This document shows positions 26,124 to 35,899 of a DNA stretch of 64,000 bases, piece by piece. Source of the DNA: JAFGHJ01 sp964525555 (GTDB lineage Bacteria; Hydrothermota; UBA3072); contig CAZGHN010000007.1 in the NCBI GenBank assembly GCA_964525555.1, forward strand, positions 65,697 through 129,696. The letters run 5' to 3'. The notes under the pieces are model-generated. The model was not told the DNA's origin. It searched no databases and was given only the letters and a program-made list of their open reading frames with translations. A program made the position numbers and the translations under genes. Within the stretch, counting starts at the first letter, position 1, and every line of letters starts with the position of its first letter.

Positions 26124-27017
26124 ATGAATAAAACAATAAACAAAACAATGGAAAGATCCGATCTGCTAACTAATGAAGCAAAATCTTTTATACATGCAAT
26201 TAACAACTTGATTGAAACACTTTATTCCAAAAATCTCTATATGACATCCTGGTATGGCACCCTTCCAAAAAAGAAAGAGTTCAGTCTTAACAGAACCGGT
26301 TTAAAAAACCTTATTAAAATAATTATGCGAAAAAAAGAAAATAAAAAAATAGTCGGCTTGGACAATAGAGGACCAGATTATATACCTCTTAGCAACTCTG
26401 CCGATGACGCAAGAATTCCATGGTACCTTTACTGGGAAATTTTTTGGGTCTTAAATAACGGCCCTAAAATAAAAAAGGATATGCGAGTCTTGGACGCAGG
26501 AGGAACGTCTTCTTTATTTACATGCTTTTTAGCCTCTCTCGGAATTGAAGTTCATTCTATCGATATAAATGAAAAACTAGTTTTGATTGGCAATAAAATT
26601 GCAAAAAAAATGCGATGGAATATGTCTTCTTATCCGATGAATATGGAAAATCTGGATTTTGAAAATGAATATTTCGATAACGCTTATTCAATATGTGTCT
26701 TTGAACACCTAAAATATGAGACAAAACAATCCGCGCTATCGGAGATAAACAGATGCCTTAAGCCGAATGGTATACTTTCCATAACTTTTGACTACCGTAA
26801 TCCGGCACCATCCATTGCCGGTTTTGGGCCGGATACAAGTAAAGAAAATCAACTCAAAACAAAAGAAGATATAAAAAGAAATTTTCTCTCAAGTGAATGT
26901 TTCGAATTAGTAGGCAATCAGGATTTTTACGATAACGGGAAATCGTATCTTGTACATCCTCAATTTAACAACGCTCCATATACTTTTGGTGCAATTTTTT
27001 TAAGAAAAAAAGGGTAA
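26124..27017 (+). CDS. Class I SAM-dependent methyltransferase
   Basis: 297 residues. The SAM site MRVLDAGGTSSLFTCFLAS (motif I), IEVHSIDINEKL (motif II acidic residue) and a motif IV-like EYFDNAYSICVFEHL are followed by INRCLKPNGILSITFDY. The N-terminal 110 residues are helical and unassigned. It is the only forward-strand gene in the polysaccharide cluster, with its own promoter, and converges on the radical SAM gene. The target is probably a sugar or lipid-linked glycan, by context only. Confidence 0.78.
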   Translation: MNKTINKTMERSDLLTNEAKSFIHAINNLIETLYSKNLYMTSWYGTLPKKKEFSLNRTGLKNLIKIIMRKKENKKIVGLDNRGPDYIPLSNSADDARIPWYLYWEIFWVLNNGPKIKKDMRVLDAGGTSSLFTCFLASLGIEVHSIDINEKLVLIGNKIAKKMRWNMSSYPMNMENLDFENEYFDNAYSICVFEHLKYETKQSALSEINRCLKPNGILSITFDYRNPAPSIAGFGPDTSKENQLKTKEDIKRNFLSSECFELVGNQDFYDNGKSYLVHPQFNNAPYTFGAIFLRKKG

Positions 27018-27040
27018 CCCAATCAAAAAAACAATTAATA

Positions 27041-27062
27041 ATTTTATAAACACTTATAAAAT
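27041..27062. terminator. Bidirectional AT-only hairpin between convergent genes
   Basis: ATTTTATAA (27041-27049) pairs perfectly with TTATAAAAT (27054-27062) around a four-base loop. T-runs follow on both strands (ATTTTTTC from 27067 on the plus strand; the complement of AAAAAAAC at 27025-27032 on the minus strand). It sits exactly between two convergent genes. The stem is weak because it has no G-C pair. Confidence 0.5.
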
Positions 27063-27064
27063 AG

Positions 27065-28423
27065 CTATTTTTTCTTAATTGTTCTTTTAACGAAAGAAGG
27101 TGTAATATTTGAAAGATATCTATATAAACCTTTCTTAATTTTCTTTCTATTAAGAATACGCAACAATTTACAATCCAAATCGGTTCTCTTATTAAAATCA
27201 TAATCTACAAACATTTTGCTGTCCATATTGTAGAAGAATTTTGTCTTCACATCAAAGCCCGGAAGATAAACCAGACCCAGATCGTCAATATATTCATAAA
27301 GTTTGTTTTTCAAAATGTAATTATATAGGGGACTATCGGGAATGCCGACAAAAATGTTAAAACTGTACGAAAAGGGCTTTAATTTATTCATCAATTTCAC
27401 TGTAAGCAAATAATCCTTATAAGTCTCTCCGGGAACACCTACAATTAAGCTGCAATATGTTCTTATTTTATGCTTTTTGCATAGATTAATAGCTTTTTCG
27501 ATTTGCTCTACATTAATTCCTTTATTTAAGTTATCTAATGTTTTTTGACTTCCGCTTTCGATTCCTAAATATACCGCTTTACATCCTGAATCTGCCATCA
27601 ACTTAACCATCTCTTCATCATTTAAACTATCGACTCTTGTTTCGCAAGCCCAATTTATCTTCATGTTTTCTTTAAGAACCCTTTCGCAAAAATCTATGGT
27701 TCTCTGACGACTCAAAGTAAAATTATCTTCTCTAAAATAAACTGCCTTTGCACCAAAATTTTTTACGAGGTAATTAATCTCATTTAAAATTCTCTCAACA
27801 CTAAAACATGTGTAACCCTTACCCCAAAGGGACCCTACGGAACAGAATGAACAGTTAAAGGGACAACCCCGGCTGGTATTCATTGTAAATACCGGTTCCA
27901 CATCCAGCCATTGGCAATTATAATCATAAGGCAACTTCGAGAAAATATCCCACGGCTGAAAAGGCAGTATATCCAAATCTTCTATTCTTTCTCTCCTTAT
28001 AACCCTCTCCTTATTTTGATTTTCCATTATATCTATAATCGCTCTTTCTCCCTCACCCTGAACCACATAATCGACAGAATCAGGTATGCTATCGAGCGCA
28101 ATCGAAGTATGAGGCCCACCGACAATTATTTTCCCACTCCATTCCTTTTTAGCTCGGAGGTTCTCAATTTCTCGAAACATTCTCAAAGTATCTCTATAGC
28201 ATATAGTATTTGCATAAATCCCTACAAAATCAATTTTATTCTTTTGCAGGTAACCTTCTTCGATAAAATTTGAAGGATTTAAATAATTATCTATAAAAAA
28301 TATTTTATGTCCCTTACTACGAAGTAAAGATATAAGAAAACCTAATCCTAAAGGAGGTCTTTTTTCCTTTGTAGAAAATGGGCTTTTTTCAGGGGCTGCG
28401 GATGTAGTTAATAATATATTCAC
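27065..28423 (-). CDS. B12-binding-type radical SAM protein
   Basis: 452 residues. The N-terminal Rossmann B12-binding-like domain (to about 140) has PPLGLGFLISLLRSKGH and VGGPHTS but no DxHxxG cobalamin His ligand. The radical SAM core has the cluster motif CPFNCSFC (CxxxCxxC) after TSRG, then AVYFREDNFTLS and YLGIESGSQKTLDNLNKG. Such proteins (class B-like) commonly methylate or rearrange sugars and lipids in envelope clusters. Start GTG with AAGGA close upstream, overlapping the upstream methyltransferase by 4 bases. Confidence 0.85.
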   Translation of the reverse strand: MNILLTTSAAPEKSPFSTKEKRPPLGLGFLISLLRSKGHKIFFIDNYLNPSNFIEEGYLQKNKIDFVGIYANTICYRDTLRMFREIENLRAKKEWSGKIIVGGPHTSIALDSIPDSVDYVVQGEGERAIIDIMENQNKERVIRRERIEDLDILPFQPWDIFSKLPYDYNCQWLDVEPVFTMNTSRGCPFNCSFCSVGSLWGKGYTCFSVERILNEINYLVKNFGAKAVYFREDNFTLSRQRTIDFCERVLKENMKINWACETRVDSLNDEEMVKLMADSGCKAVYLGIESGSQKTLDNLNKGINVEQIEKAINLCKKHKIRTYCSLIVGVPGETYKDYLLTVKLMNKLKPFSYSFNIFVGIPDSPLYNYILKNKLYEYIDDLGLVYLPGFDVKTKFFYNMDSKMFVDYDFNKRTDLDCKLLRILNRKKIKKGLYRYLSNITPSFVKRTIKKK

Positions 28424-29043
28424 TTCCTTTTTCCCTTTTTATAATGCCCTTCCTTAATATTCTGTAAAACCGCTCTATATTCCGGACCGTCAGGTCCTTT
28501 TATTCTTTCCAAACGAAGAATTCTAAAGTTATTATTAAGTATTTCGATTAATTCATGCTCCGGATACTCATATAAATGATATGGATTCCCTGTAGATTTA
28601 CCACATTCATCAAGAACTGGACATGTCATTATTAATAAGCCGTCTGTTTTCAGGACTCGCTTACTTTCTTTTATAAATTTTGCACCTGTATCTTTGGAAA
28701 CATGCTCAAATCCCTCAAGACAAATCACAACATCGACCGAATCATCTTTTAAGGGAATAGACTGCATATCACCGACATAAAACTTTCTGTTTTTATTTTC
28801 GTAATACTTCTTAGCATAATCAATTGCCTCATTAGAAATATCGACACCAACTACAGAAGCCGATTTATTCAGCAAACTTGTTCCCCATCCAACACCACAA
28901 GGAATATCTAAGACTTTTTTATCTCTGCAATAGTCACTGCAAAAATTATATCTTTCATATAATTTTCTCTTATATTTGCTTTTAATTAGCCCAAACATTC
29001 TGTCTTGAAATCCAGGATCTTCGGGGTGAGCTCTTTCCGCTAT
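28420..29043 (-). CDS. Class I SAM methyltransferase, probable non-AUG (ATA) start
   Basis: Core: KKVLDIPCGVGWGTSLL (motif I), ASVVGVDISNEAI, FYVGDMQSIPLKDDSVDVVI and ESKRVLKTDGLLIMTCP, a Methyltransf_11 enzyme. The first standard codon is ATG at 28998, but it has no Shine-Dalgarno site and the frame stays open upstream with family-like sequence (AERAHPEDPGFQDRM resembles the ERFHP-type opening of related methyltransferases). An AAGGAG at 29056-29051 points to ATA at 29043-29041, seven bases away, giving 207 residues. Conventional start would give 192. Confidence 0.8.
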   Translation of the reverse strand: MAERAHPEDPGFQDRMFGLIKSKYKRKLYERYNFCSDYCRDKKVLDIPCGVGWGTSLLNKSASVVGVDISNEAIDYAKKYYENKNRKFYVGDMQSIPLKDDSVDVVICLEGFEHVSKDTGAKFIKESKRVLKTDGLLIMTCPVLDECGKSTGNPYHLYEYPEHELIEILNNNFRILRLERIKGPDGPEYRAVLQNIKEGHYKKGKRK

Positions 29044-29044
29044 A

Positions 29045-30037
29045 TTAACACTCCTTATGTTTATAACTATTTTCTATCTTTTTTAACTTCCTCAATATTC
29101 CAATATCTTCAATTTTCTTGTATTCAAAACTATCCAATTCCTTAAAGATAGCATAAAATCTTTTATCCCATGTATTCCTTTCTAGAGCTGCACAATAACC
29201 ATTTTCTGCAATCTCTTTTCTCTGCTTCTCATTTTCTAAATAGTACTTTATCTTATTTACAAGATCTTCCTTATCTTCATAGCAAACGATTTCCTTTCCT
29301 ATAGTAAAATAGTCTTCTAATCCATTAACATAATCCGTCAATAAAAAACCCCCACACATAGGAACTTCGAATATTCGCCCTTTTATTTGCTTTATTTTCG
29401 GATCCAATGAACTTGCACTAATATTAATATTAATCTTACTATTACTAAATACAGATATAACTTTCTCAAAAGGCACATAAACGCCCCAGCCTCTACCGAA
29501 GATGTCTATAGGAATATTGTTTTCACGTAAATATTCTAAAATCCTTTCCCTGGGACCATATTTTTGTCCTACAAAGGAGACATCATATTTCTCACCTGCA
29601 GGAACCGGATGATAATATTTGGGATTCGATGCCCACTGAGATTTTATTACATTTAGATTATTTTCTTTGTACTTTACAAATGCTTCTTTACTCGTAGTAA
29701 TCGAACAAAATAGATGTCTTGCTAAAAATTTTGAATAGTTGTCAAAACGCCAGTGGTCGTCAGAAAACCATCCTACCACCTTATTTCCTTCTTGATTTAA
29801 TCTTTTCAATGTCTTTAGAGAAATTTCGTCCCTATAAGTAATGTGGAAAATGTAATCCGGTCTTTCAGATCTTGCTAATTTTAGTATTTCCCTGTTCATT
29901 TTTTTCTTTCCTATAAGTTTCACCTTTTCTAAATAGTTATATCTAAGTACACTATATCCGATATCTTTCAAAGGTTCGAAAAAGTTAATATCACAATTAT
30001 AATTAACTGTACCAACCGTTAATAACAAAATTTTCAT
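29045..30037 (-). CDS. CgeB-like glycosyltransferase (GT-B, Glyco_trans_1_2 type)
   Basis: 330 residues. The N-terminal half (MKILLLTVGTVNYNCDINFF, DYIFHITYRDE, VVGWFSDDHWRFDN) and the C-terminal half (YDVSFVGQKYGPRERILEYL, IDIFGRGWG, INISASSLDPKIKQIKGRIFEVPMCGGFLLTDY) match the CgeB/DUF3880 family. Likely a surface-glycan glycosyltransferase. Three bases separate it from the upstream methyltransferase; no clear Shine-Dalgarno site. Confidence 0.82.
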   Translation of the reverse strand: MKILLLTVGTVNYNCDINFFEPLKDIGYSVLRYNYLEKVKLIGKKKMNREILKLARSERPDYIFHITYRDEISLKTLKRLNQEGNKVVGWFSDDHWRFDNYSKFLARHLFCSITTSKEAFVKYKENNLNVIKSQWASNPKYYHPVPAGEKYDVSFVGQKYGPRERILEYLRENNIPIDIFGRGWGVYVPFEKVISVFSNSKININISASSLDPKIKQIKGRIFEVPMCGGFLLTDYVNGLEDYFTIGKEIVCYEDKEDLVNKIKYYLENEKQRKEIAENGYCAALERNTWDKRFYAIFKELDSFEYKKIEDIGILRKLKKIENSYKHKEC

Positions 30038-30040
30038 AAT

Positions 30041-30772
30041 TTATCTGATTTTTCTCTTAATGCTTTTCAAAATTCCCAGCGCTTTTCCCTTTATTATCTT
30101 AAAAAGAGATTTTTTCTTATAAACGTCGGCTTTTTTTTCATAAATCACCTTGAAATAATCTCTATAATAAGCAACATCTTCATTAGATACTAATTCATCT
30201 AAATCATTAACAATTCTATAATTAATTTTGGCTTCCCATTCATACCCTATCATAAACAAATCTACGAAGTCTTTTATAAGTGTTATTTTTTTATTTTTAA
30301 TACCGTATTTAAACATCAGGTAAAAAACATCCTGAATACGAGAGAATTCAACTTTTGTCTTATCTAATAAAAGTAATTCCCCTTTTTTAAAATTTATTAG
30401 CCATTTGTGTTCATAGAAATTAAACAAGTAATCATAAAACAATCTTGGAACTTCAATGTATCCTCTTTCAGCAACTCTCTCTATTTCTTTAATAAAATTA
30501 GCAAATTCATAGACCGGCACATGCTCTAGAACCTGAGAACATATAACATAATCAAATTCCTTATCCTCGAAAGGGAATTTCAGACCATCATAGTAATATA
30601 TAGGTTTGTCGTATTCTATTTTCGGCTGATTTCCTCTTTGTCTCAAAGCCTCCTTATCTTCGAATTTTTTATCTAATAAGACATCCGAACGCCGGAAAGG
30701 GGAAGAACCCGGACCAATTTCAAGCACTTTGTCTGACTCTTTAATCTTTTTTATCCTTTCAGGGAAAAACAA
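30041..30772 (-). CDS. Class I SAM methyltransferase
   Basis: 243 residues. Motif I is DKVLEIGPGSSPFRRSDV, and FEDKEFDYVICSQVLEHV followed by FIKEIERVAERGYIEVP gives the post-I and motif IV blocks. Similar proteins sit in glycan clusters beside CgeB-type transferases. The start is TTG at 30772-30770, with GAGG nine bases upstream. The C-terminus is basic (KGKALGILKSIKRKIR), possibly membrane-associating. Confidence 0.78.
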   Translation of the reverse strand: MFFPERIKKIKESDKVLEIGPGSSPFRRSDVLLDKKFEDKEALRQRGNQPKIEYDKPIYYYDGLKFPFEDKEFDYVICSQVLEHVPVYEFANFIKEIERVAERGYIEVPRLFYDYLFNFYEHKWLINFKKGELLLLDKTKVEFSRIQDVFYLMFKYGIKNKKITLIKDFVDLFMIGYEWEAKINYRIVNDLDELVSNEDVAYYRDYFKVIYEKKADVYKKKSLFKIIKGKALGILKSIKRKIR

Positions 30773-30788
30773 TTTACACTACCTCATT

Positions 30789-31652
30789 TCATTTAAACCT
30801 GTTCTTGGTTTTGTTCCAATTTCCAGATTTCTTTAGTATTTTTCTTAAAATAAAAGAAGAACATACTTTTCTAAGTAGACTTTTTCTCTTATAATAACCC
30901 TTTTCTTCTGTTGGAAAGGCGTAGTAATCTCCCTTAAATTTCTGTGAAGACGGACGAGTGCAGCCATATGTTGGTTTTTTGGAAAGTATGTAAGCTCCGT
31001 CAAACCCGGTTATAAAGTAAGTTAGATGCTTCGTGGACGCTATAGATTCTAAATTGACATCATAATCCCTGAATTTTTTAAAGTCTACGGATCTAACAAA
31101 GAAACAATTCGTATCTGTCATGGCAACCAAACGATAATTCTTTTTCTCAGCAAGCTTAATTAGCGAAAGAGCTGAACAACCAAAAAAATTCCCCTTCTCA
31201 GATACCAAATCCATATGAAAAGGGATAGTAGGATTAAATTCACAGGTGATTAATCTGGGTTTCAATTTCTTTAAACTTTCAAAAATGTAGTAATCATCAC
31301 CATCTACATCTATGGACAAGAAATCTATATCTTCGGATATTCTTTCCTGTTTTAGAATATTCTCAAGAGTATTATGTTTCTGATAACTTACAAATGCTTT
31401 TATGCAATGGCAATTATATTTTTTAACATTTTTGACTAAAGATAAGTATTTACTCTCATCTGCTTCAATTAGAATACTCTTCCACCCGTTGGTCCAGAGA
31501 TTTGCAGTATTGGAATTATAGAAACCATCCCAGGCTCCCACTTCAATACATGCTCTGGAGGAAGGATCTAAGATCTCAAATATCTTTTCAATTATCCCAT
31601 CTTCGCCAAACTGCGAATAAACATTGTAAGCATAATCAGAAAGTTTTTTCAT
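30789..31652 (-). CDS. FkbM-family methyltransferase
   Basis: 287 residues. SRACIEVGAWDGFYNSNTAN and KSILIEADESKYLSLVKNV are the SAM-binding blocks of the FkbM family, and DIDFLSIDVDGDDYYIFESL is its conserved acidic motif. These enzymes O-methylate sugars or polyketides. AGGT lies seven bases before the ATG. Part of the run of methyltransferases downstream of the ABC exporter. Confidence 0.85.
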   Translation of the reverse strand: MKKLSDYAYNVYSQFGEDGIIEKIFEILDPSSRACIEVGAWDGFYNSNTANLWTNGWKSILIEADESKYLSLVKNVKKYNCHCIKAFVSYQKHNTLENILKQERISEDIDFLSIDVDGDDYYIFESLKKLKPRLITCEFNPTIPFHMDLVSEKGNFFGCSALSLIKLAEKKNYRLVAMTDTNCFFVRSVDFKKFRDYDVNLESIASTKHLTYFITGFDGAYILSKKPTYGCTRPSSQKFKGDYYAFPTEEKGYYKRKSLLRKVCSSFILRKILKKSGNWNKTKNRFK

Positions 31653-31680
31653 AGAGATTACCTAATTTATTTTAGCATAT

Positions 31681-32445
31681 TTAGCTAAAAGGATTTTTTG
31701 TTAATATTAAAACATCAGCGTTCGTGAATTCTTGCGGGTCATAAGAGGGAAGTTTTTCTATTCTAAATTTATAATCTGCAAAATTCTCCTTAACATACTT
31801 TATCAAATTTGCTTTGGAATATTGATTGAAGTAATAAATATAATTGCCATCCTTATCTTTTTTGTAAGAATCAATAATGTATTTCAAGTTTTCCGGATAT
31901 TCTACCTTATATTGTTTAATATTATCTTCATTTTTTAATTCTCGACACAGCGCCATAATTACCACTTTTTTGGTTACACGAACCATTTCATCCAGCAATT
32001 TTTTGTAATCTCTTAAATGGTCTGCCACCGAAAGCGCAAAAGATATATCAAACTCATTATTTGAGAAAGGCGTTTTTTGTCCATCACACCTTACAAAATG
32101 CTCACCGTATAGCTCTTTTGCATAGTTTACGGCATTTAAACTTGTATCAATTCCTATATATCGTGTTATTTCCGGATAATATCGTAGTCTATCGCAATTC
32201 AATCCTATCCCACAAGCAATTTCTAAAACAGTTCCTCCTTGTTTAATTACCTTGGGAATCACGAAATTATGAATTTCTAATCTAATACCATATATTTTCC
32301 TATAGAACAAACACATATCCTTTTCGTTCAATATTTTACCATCACTAAAATAATCTCTTTTAAGATTTTTAATGTTTCCTTTTCCACTAAATTTATTTAA
32401 TACATAAAATATAGCTTTTCTGGGAGTTAATATGTACTTTTTCAT
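31681..32445 (-). CDS. Class I SAM methyltransferase
   Basis: 254 residues. GGTVLEIACGIGLNCDRL (motif I), YIGIDTSLNAVNYAKEL, VRCDGQKTPFSNNEFDISFA and DEMVRVTKKVVIMALC mark a Methyltransf_11-type enzyme. The ATG overlaps the stop of the Wzt-like ATPase gene, so it is translationally coupled to the exporter. In O-antigen systems with a carbohydrate-binding Wzt, a methyltransferase can cap the chain; that role is an inference from position. Confidence 0.8.
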   Translation of the reverse strand: MKKYILTPRKAIFYVLNKFSGKGNIKNLKRDYFSDGKILNEKDMCLFYRKIYGIRLEIHNFVIPKVIKQGGTVLEIACGIGLNCDRLRYYPEITRYIGIDTSLNAVNYAKELYGEHFVRCDGQKTPFSNNEFDISFALSVADHLRDYKKLLDEMVRVTKKVVIMALCRELKNEDNIKQYKVEYPENLKYIIDSYKKDKDGNYIYYFNQYSKANLIKYVKENFADYKFRIEKLPSYDPQEFTNADVLILTKNPFS

Positions 32446-33707
32446 TTCACTTTCTTATTTTTACTTAGTTCCGATTTTTTATACTTTAAAGACCACTTTG
32501 GAAAGGGATTAATTAAACCATGTCCCATCAATCTTCCGGAAACCGAAAAAGAATAAGATTTTTCGTGCCAGTCCAGAATATTTGCAACTTTTTTTTCCGA
32601 AAAAGTGATAGTACATACATACCTACTTGGTTTAAACTCTAATTTATTTATACAAAAATCAGTATATCCAGTACCAGAAATTTGTGCAATTTTATAACCA
32701 TCGACATTTGAAAAATTCGAACTCACTAATAAACCTTCTGCATTAAACATAGATACAGTAAATATTGGATTTCTAACAGTCCTTCTGCAAGCGAAATGAA
32801 TTCGCAATTTAAAATAATCCCCAACCTTAAAATTAGTACATATTCTGTTGCTCTCATTTAAAAACTCTACTTTTGAGATTTTGACCCTGGGGTCATAAGA
32901 GAGCTGTCTTCCCATTGTTTCATAACCACTTTCTTGACTCATTATGATATTTTCTTCATATGAATCACAAATGTGATGAACCTCACCAATTTCTTTTATT
33001 TTTGAATTAGCAAGCCAAAGAGCCTTTTTACAAATATTTCTGACTGCCTGCAAGTTATGACTAACCATTACGACAGTCCCCCCATTCAATCTAAACTCAC
33101 TCATTTTCTTATGACATTTCAAGGCGAAGGCTAAATCTCCCACTGCAAGTACTTCATCAACCAACAAAATTTCAGGTTCGCAGTGTACTGCAACAGAAAA
33201 ACCAAGTCGGACAAACATACCGCTTGAATAGAATTTAACTGGCGTATCTAAGAAATCTCCAATGTCTGCAAACTCAACAATCGCATCAAACTTTCTGTCA
33301 ACTTCCTTTCTGCTCATACCCAGAATTGCAGCATTAATATAAATATTCTCTCTTCCACTCAACATTGGGTGAAATCCCGCACCAACCGCAATCAAAGCAC
33401 CTACCCTTCCCTTGATTGTTATCTTTCCCTTATCGGGCCAAAATATACCGTTTAACATTTTCAGAATTGTAGTCTTACCTGCTCCATTTGGACCTATGAT
33501 ACCAAGTGTTTCTCCCCTTTCAACCTCGAAAGAAATATTGTCCACCGCCCAGAACTCTCCTTTTCTAAGCAAATAAGAATTAGAACTTAAGCCTAAAGAA
33601 TTTCTTACAATGTCTTTAACTCCATAAAGCATAGCTCTCTTTAATGACTTACAGTATTTCTTGGAAACATTTTCAACTTTGATGGCGATTTCGTTACTCA
33701 CAATCAA
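32442..33707 (-). CDS. wzt: Polysaccharide ABC transporter ATPase with Wzt-type C-terminal domain
   Basis: 421 residues. The N-terminal ATPase has Walker A GPNGAGKTT (72-80), the signature YSSGMFVRLGFSVAV (160-174) and Walker B ILLVDE (180-185), with the VGAGFHPMLSGRENIY block typical of TagH/Wzt/KpsT exporters. Residues about 270-421 form an extra beta-rich domain like the Wzt carbohydrate-binding domain that recognises a capped O-antigen end. Two start options: TTG at 33707 or GTG at 33701; both overlap the permease stop. It energises export of an undecaprenyl-linked glycan with the permease upstream. Confidence 0.88.
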   Translation of the reverse strand: MIVSNEIAIKVENVSKKYCKSLKRAMLYGVKDIVRNSLGLSSNSYLLRKGEFWAVDNISFEVERGETLGIIGPNGAGKTTILKMLNGIFWPDKGKITIKGRVGALIAVGAGFHPMLSGRENIYINAAILGMSRKEVDRKFDAIVEFADIGDFLDTPVKFYSSGMFVRLGFSVAVHCEPEILLVDEVLAVGDLAFALKCHKKMSEFRLNGGTVVMVSHNLQAVRNICKKALWLANSKIKEIGEVHHICDSYEENIIMSQESGYETMGRQLSYDPRVKISKVEFLNESNRICTNFKVGDYFKLRIHFACRRTVRNPIFTVSMFNAEGLLVSSNFSNVDGYKIAQISGTGYTDFCINKLEFKPSRYVCTITFSEKKVANILDWHEKSYSFSVSGRLMGHGLINPFPKWSLKYKKSELSKNKKVK

Positions 33708-34546
33708 ATTCTCTCAGTTATTCTTGTCTCTGTAATATGGAAAACGAGAAGTCCAATAACAAAAACAAGAAAAGAAATACCAACCGACAACAAAAATCCC
33801 TTCCATTCAGTCATTGTACCCATCAAGATAAATTCTCTTGGCATTGAAATCAAATAATACAAAGGATTAAATTTCGTAATAGGCATCAACATGCCTATTT
33901 TAGGTTTAGCATATAATACAGGCGTTAAGAACATCAAGAAAGTCATGAAAACTGATAAAGCGTTACTGATATCTCTTACAATACTGTTGAAAAGAGAGAA
34001 TATAAAACCTAACCCAAGCGTTAACATCAATATAGGTATCATAAAAAGCGGGAAAAACAAAATTTTTACACTGGGGAGAATACCATAAACAAAAAATAAC
34101 ACACCAACTAAAATAAATTGAACCGCAAAAGGTAAAAGAGATTGGGCTACGGAAGCGATTACAAGTGATTTTTTAGAAAAATTTATTTTTACAAGCATCG
34201 TACCTGCTTTCACTAAAGAATTAGAAGTGGTAATCAAACCCGTAGAAAACAACTGCCAAAAGGCAATTCCCAATATAGCAAAAACCGGATAAGGAACTTC
34301 TATATCACCAAAACTAAATATACCTGAACGGTTAAGGATTATAAATGTTCCTACACTAATAATGGGAACAATAAATGCCCAAAAAATTCCTATTAGCGAT
34401 TGCTTATATATTGCGAAGAGATCCCTTTTAAATAATTGATAAATCAGCCATTTGCTTTGCCTTAATTCTCGATAAATTTCTTTCCATAAAGAAATATATC
34501 CCTTTCTTATGGAATTATCGGGTTCATAGGTTATTACTTCATTCAT
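33704..34546 (-). CDS. wzm: Polysaccharide ABC-2 transporter permease
   Basis: 280 residues with six predicted transmembrane helices and the ABC-2 opening LRQSKWLIYQLFKRDLFAIYKQSLIGIFWAF. Partner of the Wzt-like ATPase, overlapping it by four bases. The promoter at 34557-34585 puts the transcript start about four bases before the ATG, so this gene begins the export operon with a nearly leaderless message. Confidence 0.88.
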   Translation of the reverse strand: MNEVITYEPDNSIRKGYISLWKEIYRELRQSKWLIYQLFKRDLFAIYKQSLIGIFWAFIVPIISVGTFIILNRSGIFSFGDIEVPYPVFAILGIAFWQLFSTGLITTSNSLVKAGTMLVKINFSKKSLVIASVAQSLLPFAVQFILVGVLFFVYGILPSVKILFFPLFMIPILMLTLGLGFIFSLFNSIVRDISNALSVFMTFLMFLTPVLYAKPKIGMLMPITKFNPLYYLISMPREFILMGTMTEWKGFLLSVGISFLVFVIGLLVFHITETRITERI

Positions 34547-34556
34547 TTCTCAATCT

Positions 34557-34585
34557 AATATAAAAATAGAAGTTTCAACTGTCAA
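34557..34585 (-). promoter_or_regulatory. Promoter of the wzm-wzt-methyltransferase operon, near-leaderless
   Basis: Reverse strand TTGACA (34585-34580), 17-base spacer, TATATT (34562-34557, five of six). The expected start is about 34550; the ATG is at 34546. Confidence 0.75.
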
Positions 34586-34640
34586 GTGTGATTGAATTTA
34601 TGATTATATTGTTTATCTAAACAAAAAGAGCCAAAATAAA

Positions 34641-35819
34641 TTAATGTTCTGTTAAATTCAAGATTTTTTTTGTTATATATTCCCAGGATAGTTTTTCTTC
34701 GGCCAATTTTCTACCTTTATGTCCCATATTTTTTCTAAGATCTGTATCTTTTATAAGTTTCTTGATAGATTCACTTAGAGCCTCGACATCTCCCACCGGA
34801 AACAAAATACCTATACCTGTATCTTCAACAAACTGCGCCCCTTTAATTTTTGAAGAAATAATAGGAACACCACAAGCTGCATAATCTCTGATTTTTAAAG
34901 GAGAAAAACCTATATCTTTAATATAAGGAGCAAGACCAATGTCAAAAGAGTTTATATATAAATTAGCCTCTTTGTAAGGAACGAAACCAGTTACTTTTAC
35001 ATTGTCACCCTTAAATTCGCGAACTTTTCTTTTAACCTCCCCCATTTCAAAACCATCACCGACAAGTAAAAATCTGACATTAGAAAATTCTTTTAAAACT
35101 CCGGGAATAATTTTAAGTATAAAAGTAACGCCCTGCCATACGGCAAAATTACCTATAAATCCAATATATAAACAATCAGGATCAAGACCAACTCTTTTTT
35201 TTGCTTCTTCTTTGTTTATGGGTCTAAAGTGATTCACATCAGTTCCGTTTTCAATCACAAAAACCTTTTTGTTATCTATACCTCTAATAACTAGATTTTC
35301 TTTTATACCAGGAGCAACTACTCTTGCGTAATCCGCAAAAAAAGCACTCCTGACCTGTAAAAAGTCCATCAACTTGACCTTAATTTTACTTTCTCCCTGT
35401 ATCGCTCTTTCTTCAGATATCCAATCGTTAAATTCGACCATAATTTTATAATTATTACAAAAGAATCTTACCATTCTCAATACAAACAAATATAAAAAAG
35501 CTGGTGGAGAAAAGCGAAAATATATAATTTCAGGTTTAAAAGAAAAGACTTCCACACTCATTAAAGGGATTATCATTATATATTTTAAAAGTCTCTTAAT
35601 TTTATTTCCTAAAAGAGGATTTGGAACAAACCGTATATCTAAACCACTACCTTCTTTATCCTTTAAAGGCTTTGCAGGCAAATACATTATACTTCTGGTT
35701 TTTAAACCGAGTTTTTCAAAATTCTTTACAAGATTAGAAAAATGAACTTTAGAGCCAAACTCTCCAGAAATGTCAACTGGACCTATCATTAAAATACGAT
35801 TCTTTAACATCCTAGCCAC
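34641..35819 (-). CDS. GT4-family glycosyltransferase
   Basis: 392 residues. N-terminal RILMIGPVDISGEFGSKVHF; C-terminal LYIGFIGNFAVWQGVTFILKI, VRFLLVGDGFEMGEVKRKV, VTGFVPYKEANLYINSFDIG and the Glu/Asp-type DYAACGVPIISS. Start either GTG at 35819 or, more likely by family length, ATG at 35810. It is followed by a 78-base gap containing the export operon promoter. Confidence 0.86.
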   Translation of the reverse strand: MARMLKNRILMIGPVDISGEFGSKVHFSNLVKNFEKLGLKTRSIMYLPAKPLKDKEGSGLDIRFVPNPLLGNKIKRLLKYIMIIPLMSVEVFSFKPEIIYFRFSPPAFLYLFVLRMVRFFCNNYKIMVEFNDWISEERAIQGESKIKVKLMDFLQVRSAFFADYARVVAPGIKENLVIRGIDNKKVFVIENGTDVNHFRPINKEEAKKRVGLDPDCLYIGFIGNFAVWQGVTFILKIIPGVLKEFSNVRFLLVGDGFEMGEVKRKVREFKGDNVKVTGFVPYKEANLYINSFDIGLAPYIKDIGFSPLKIRDYAACGVPIISSKIKGAQFVEDTGIGILFPVGDVEALSESIKKLIKDTDLRKNMGHKGRKLAEEKLSWEYITKKILNLTEH

Positions 35820-35899
35820 TTAATATAAAACAAATATTTTCCACTCTTTAACCAGATTTAGACCTCTTCCTATTTCAAGAAGAGATTGTTTATTAATCA

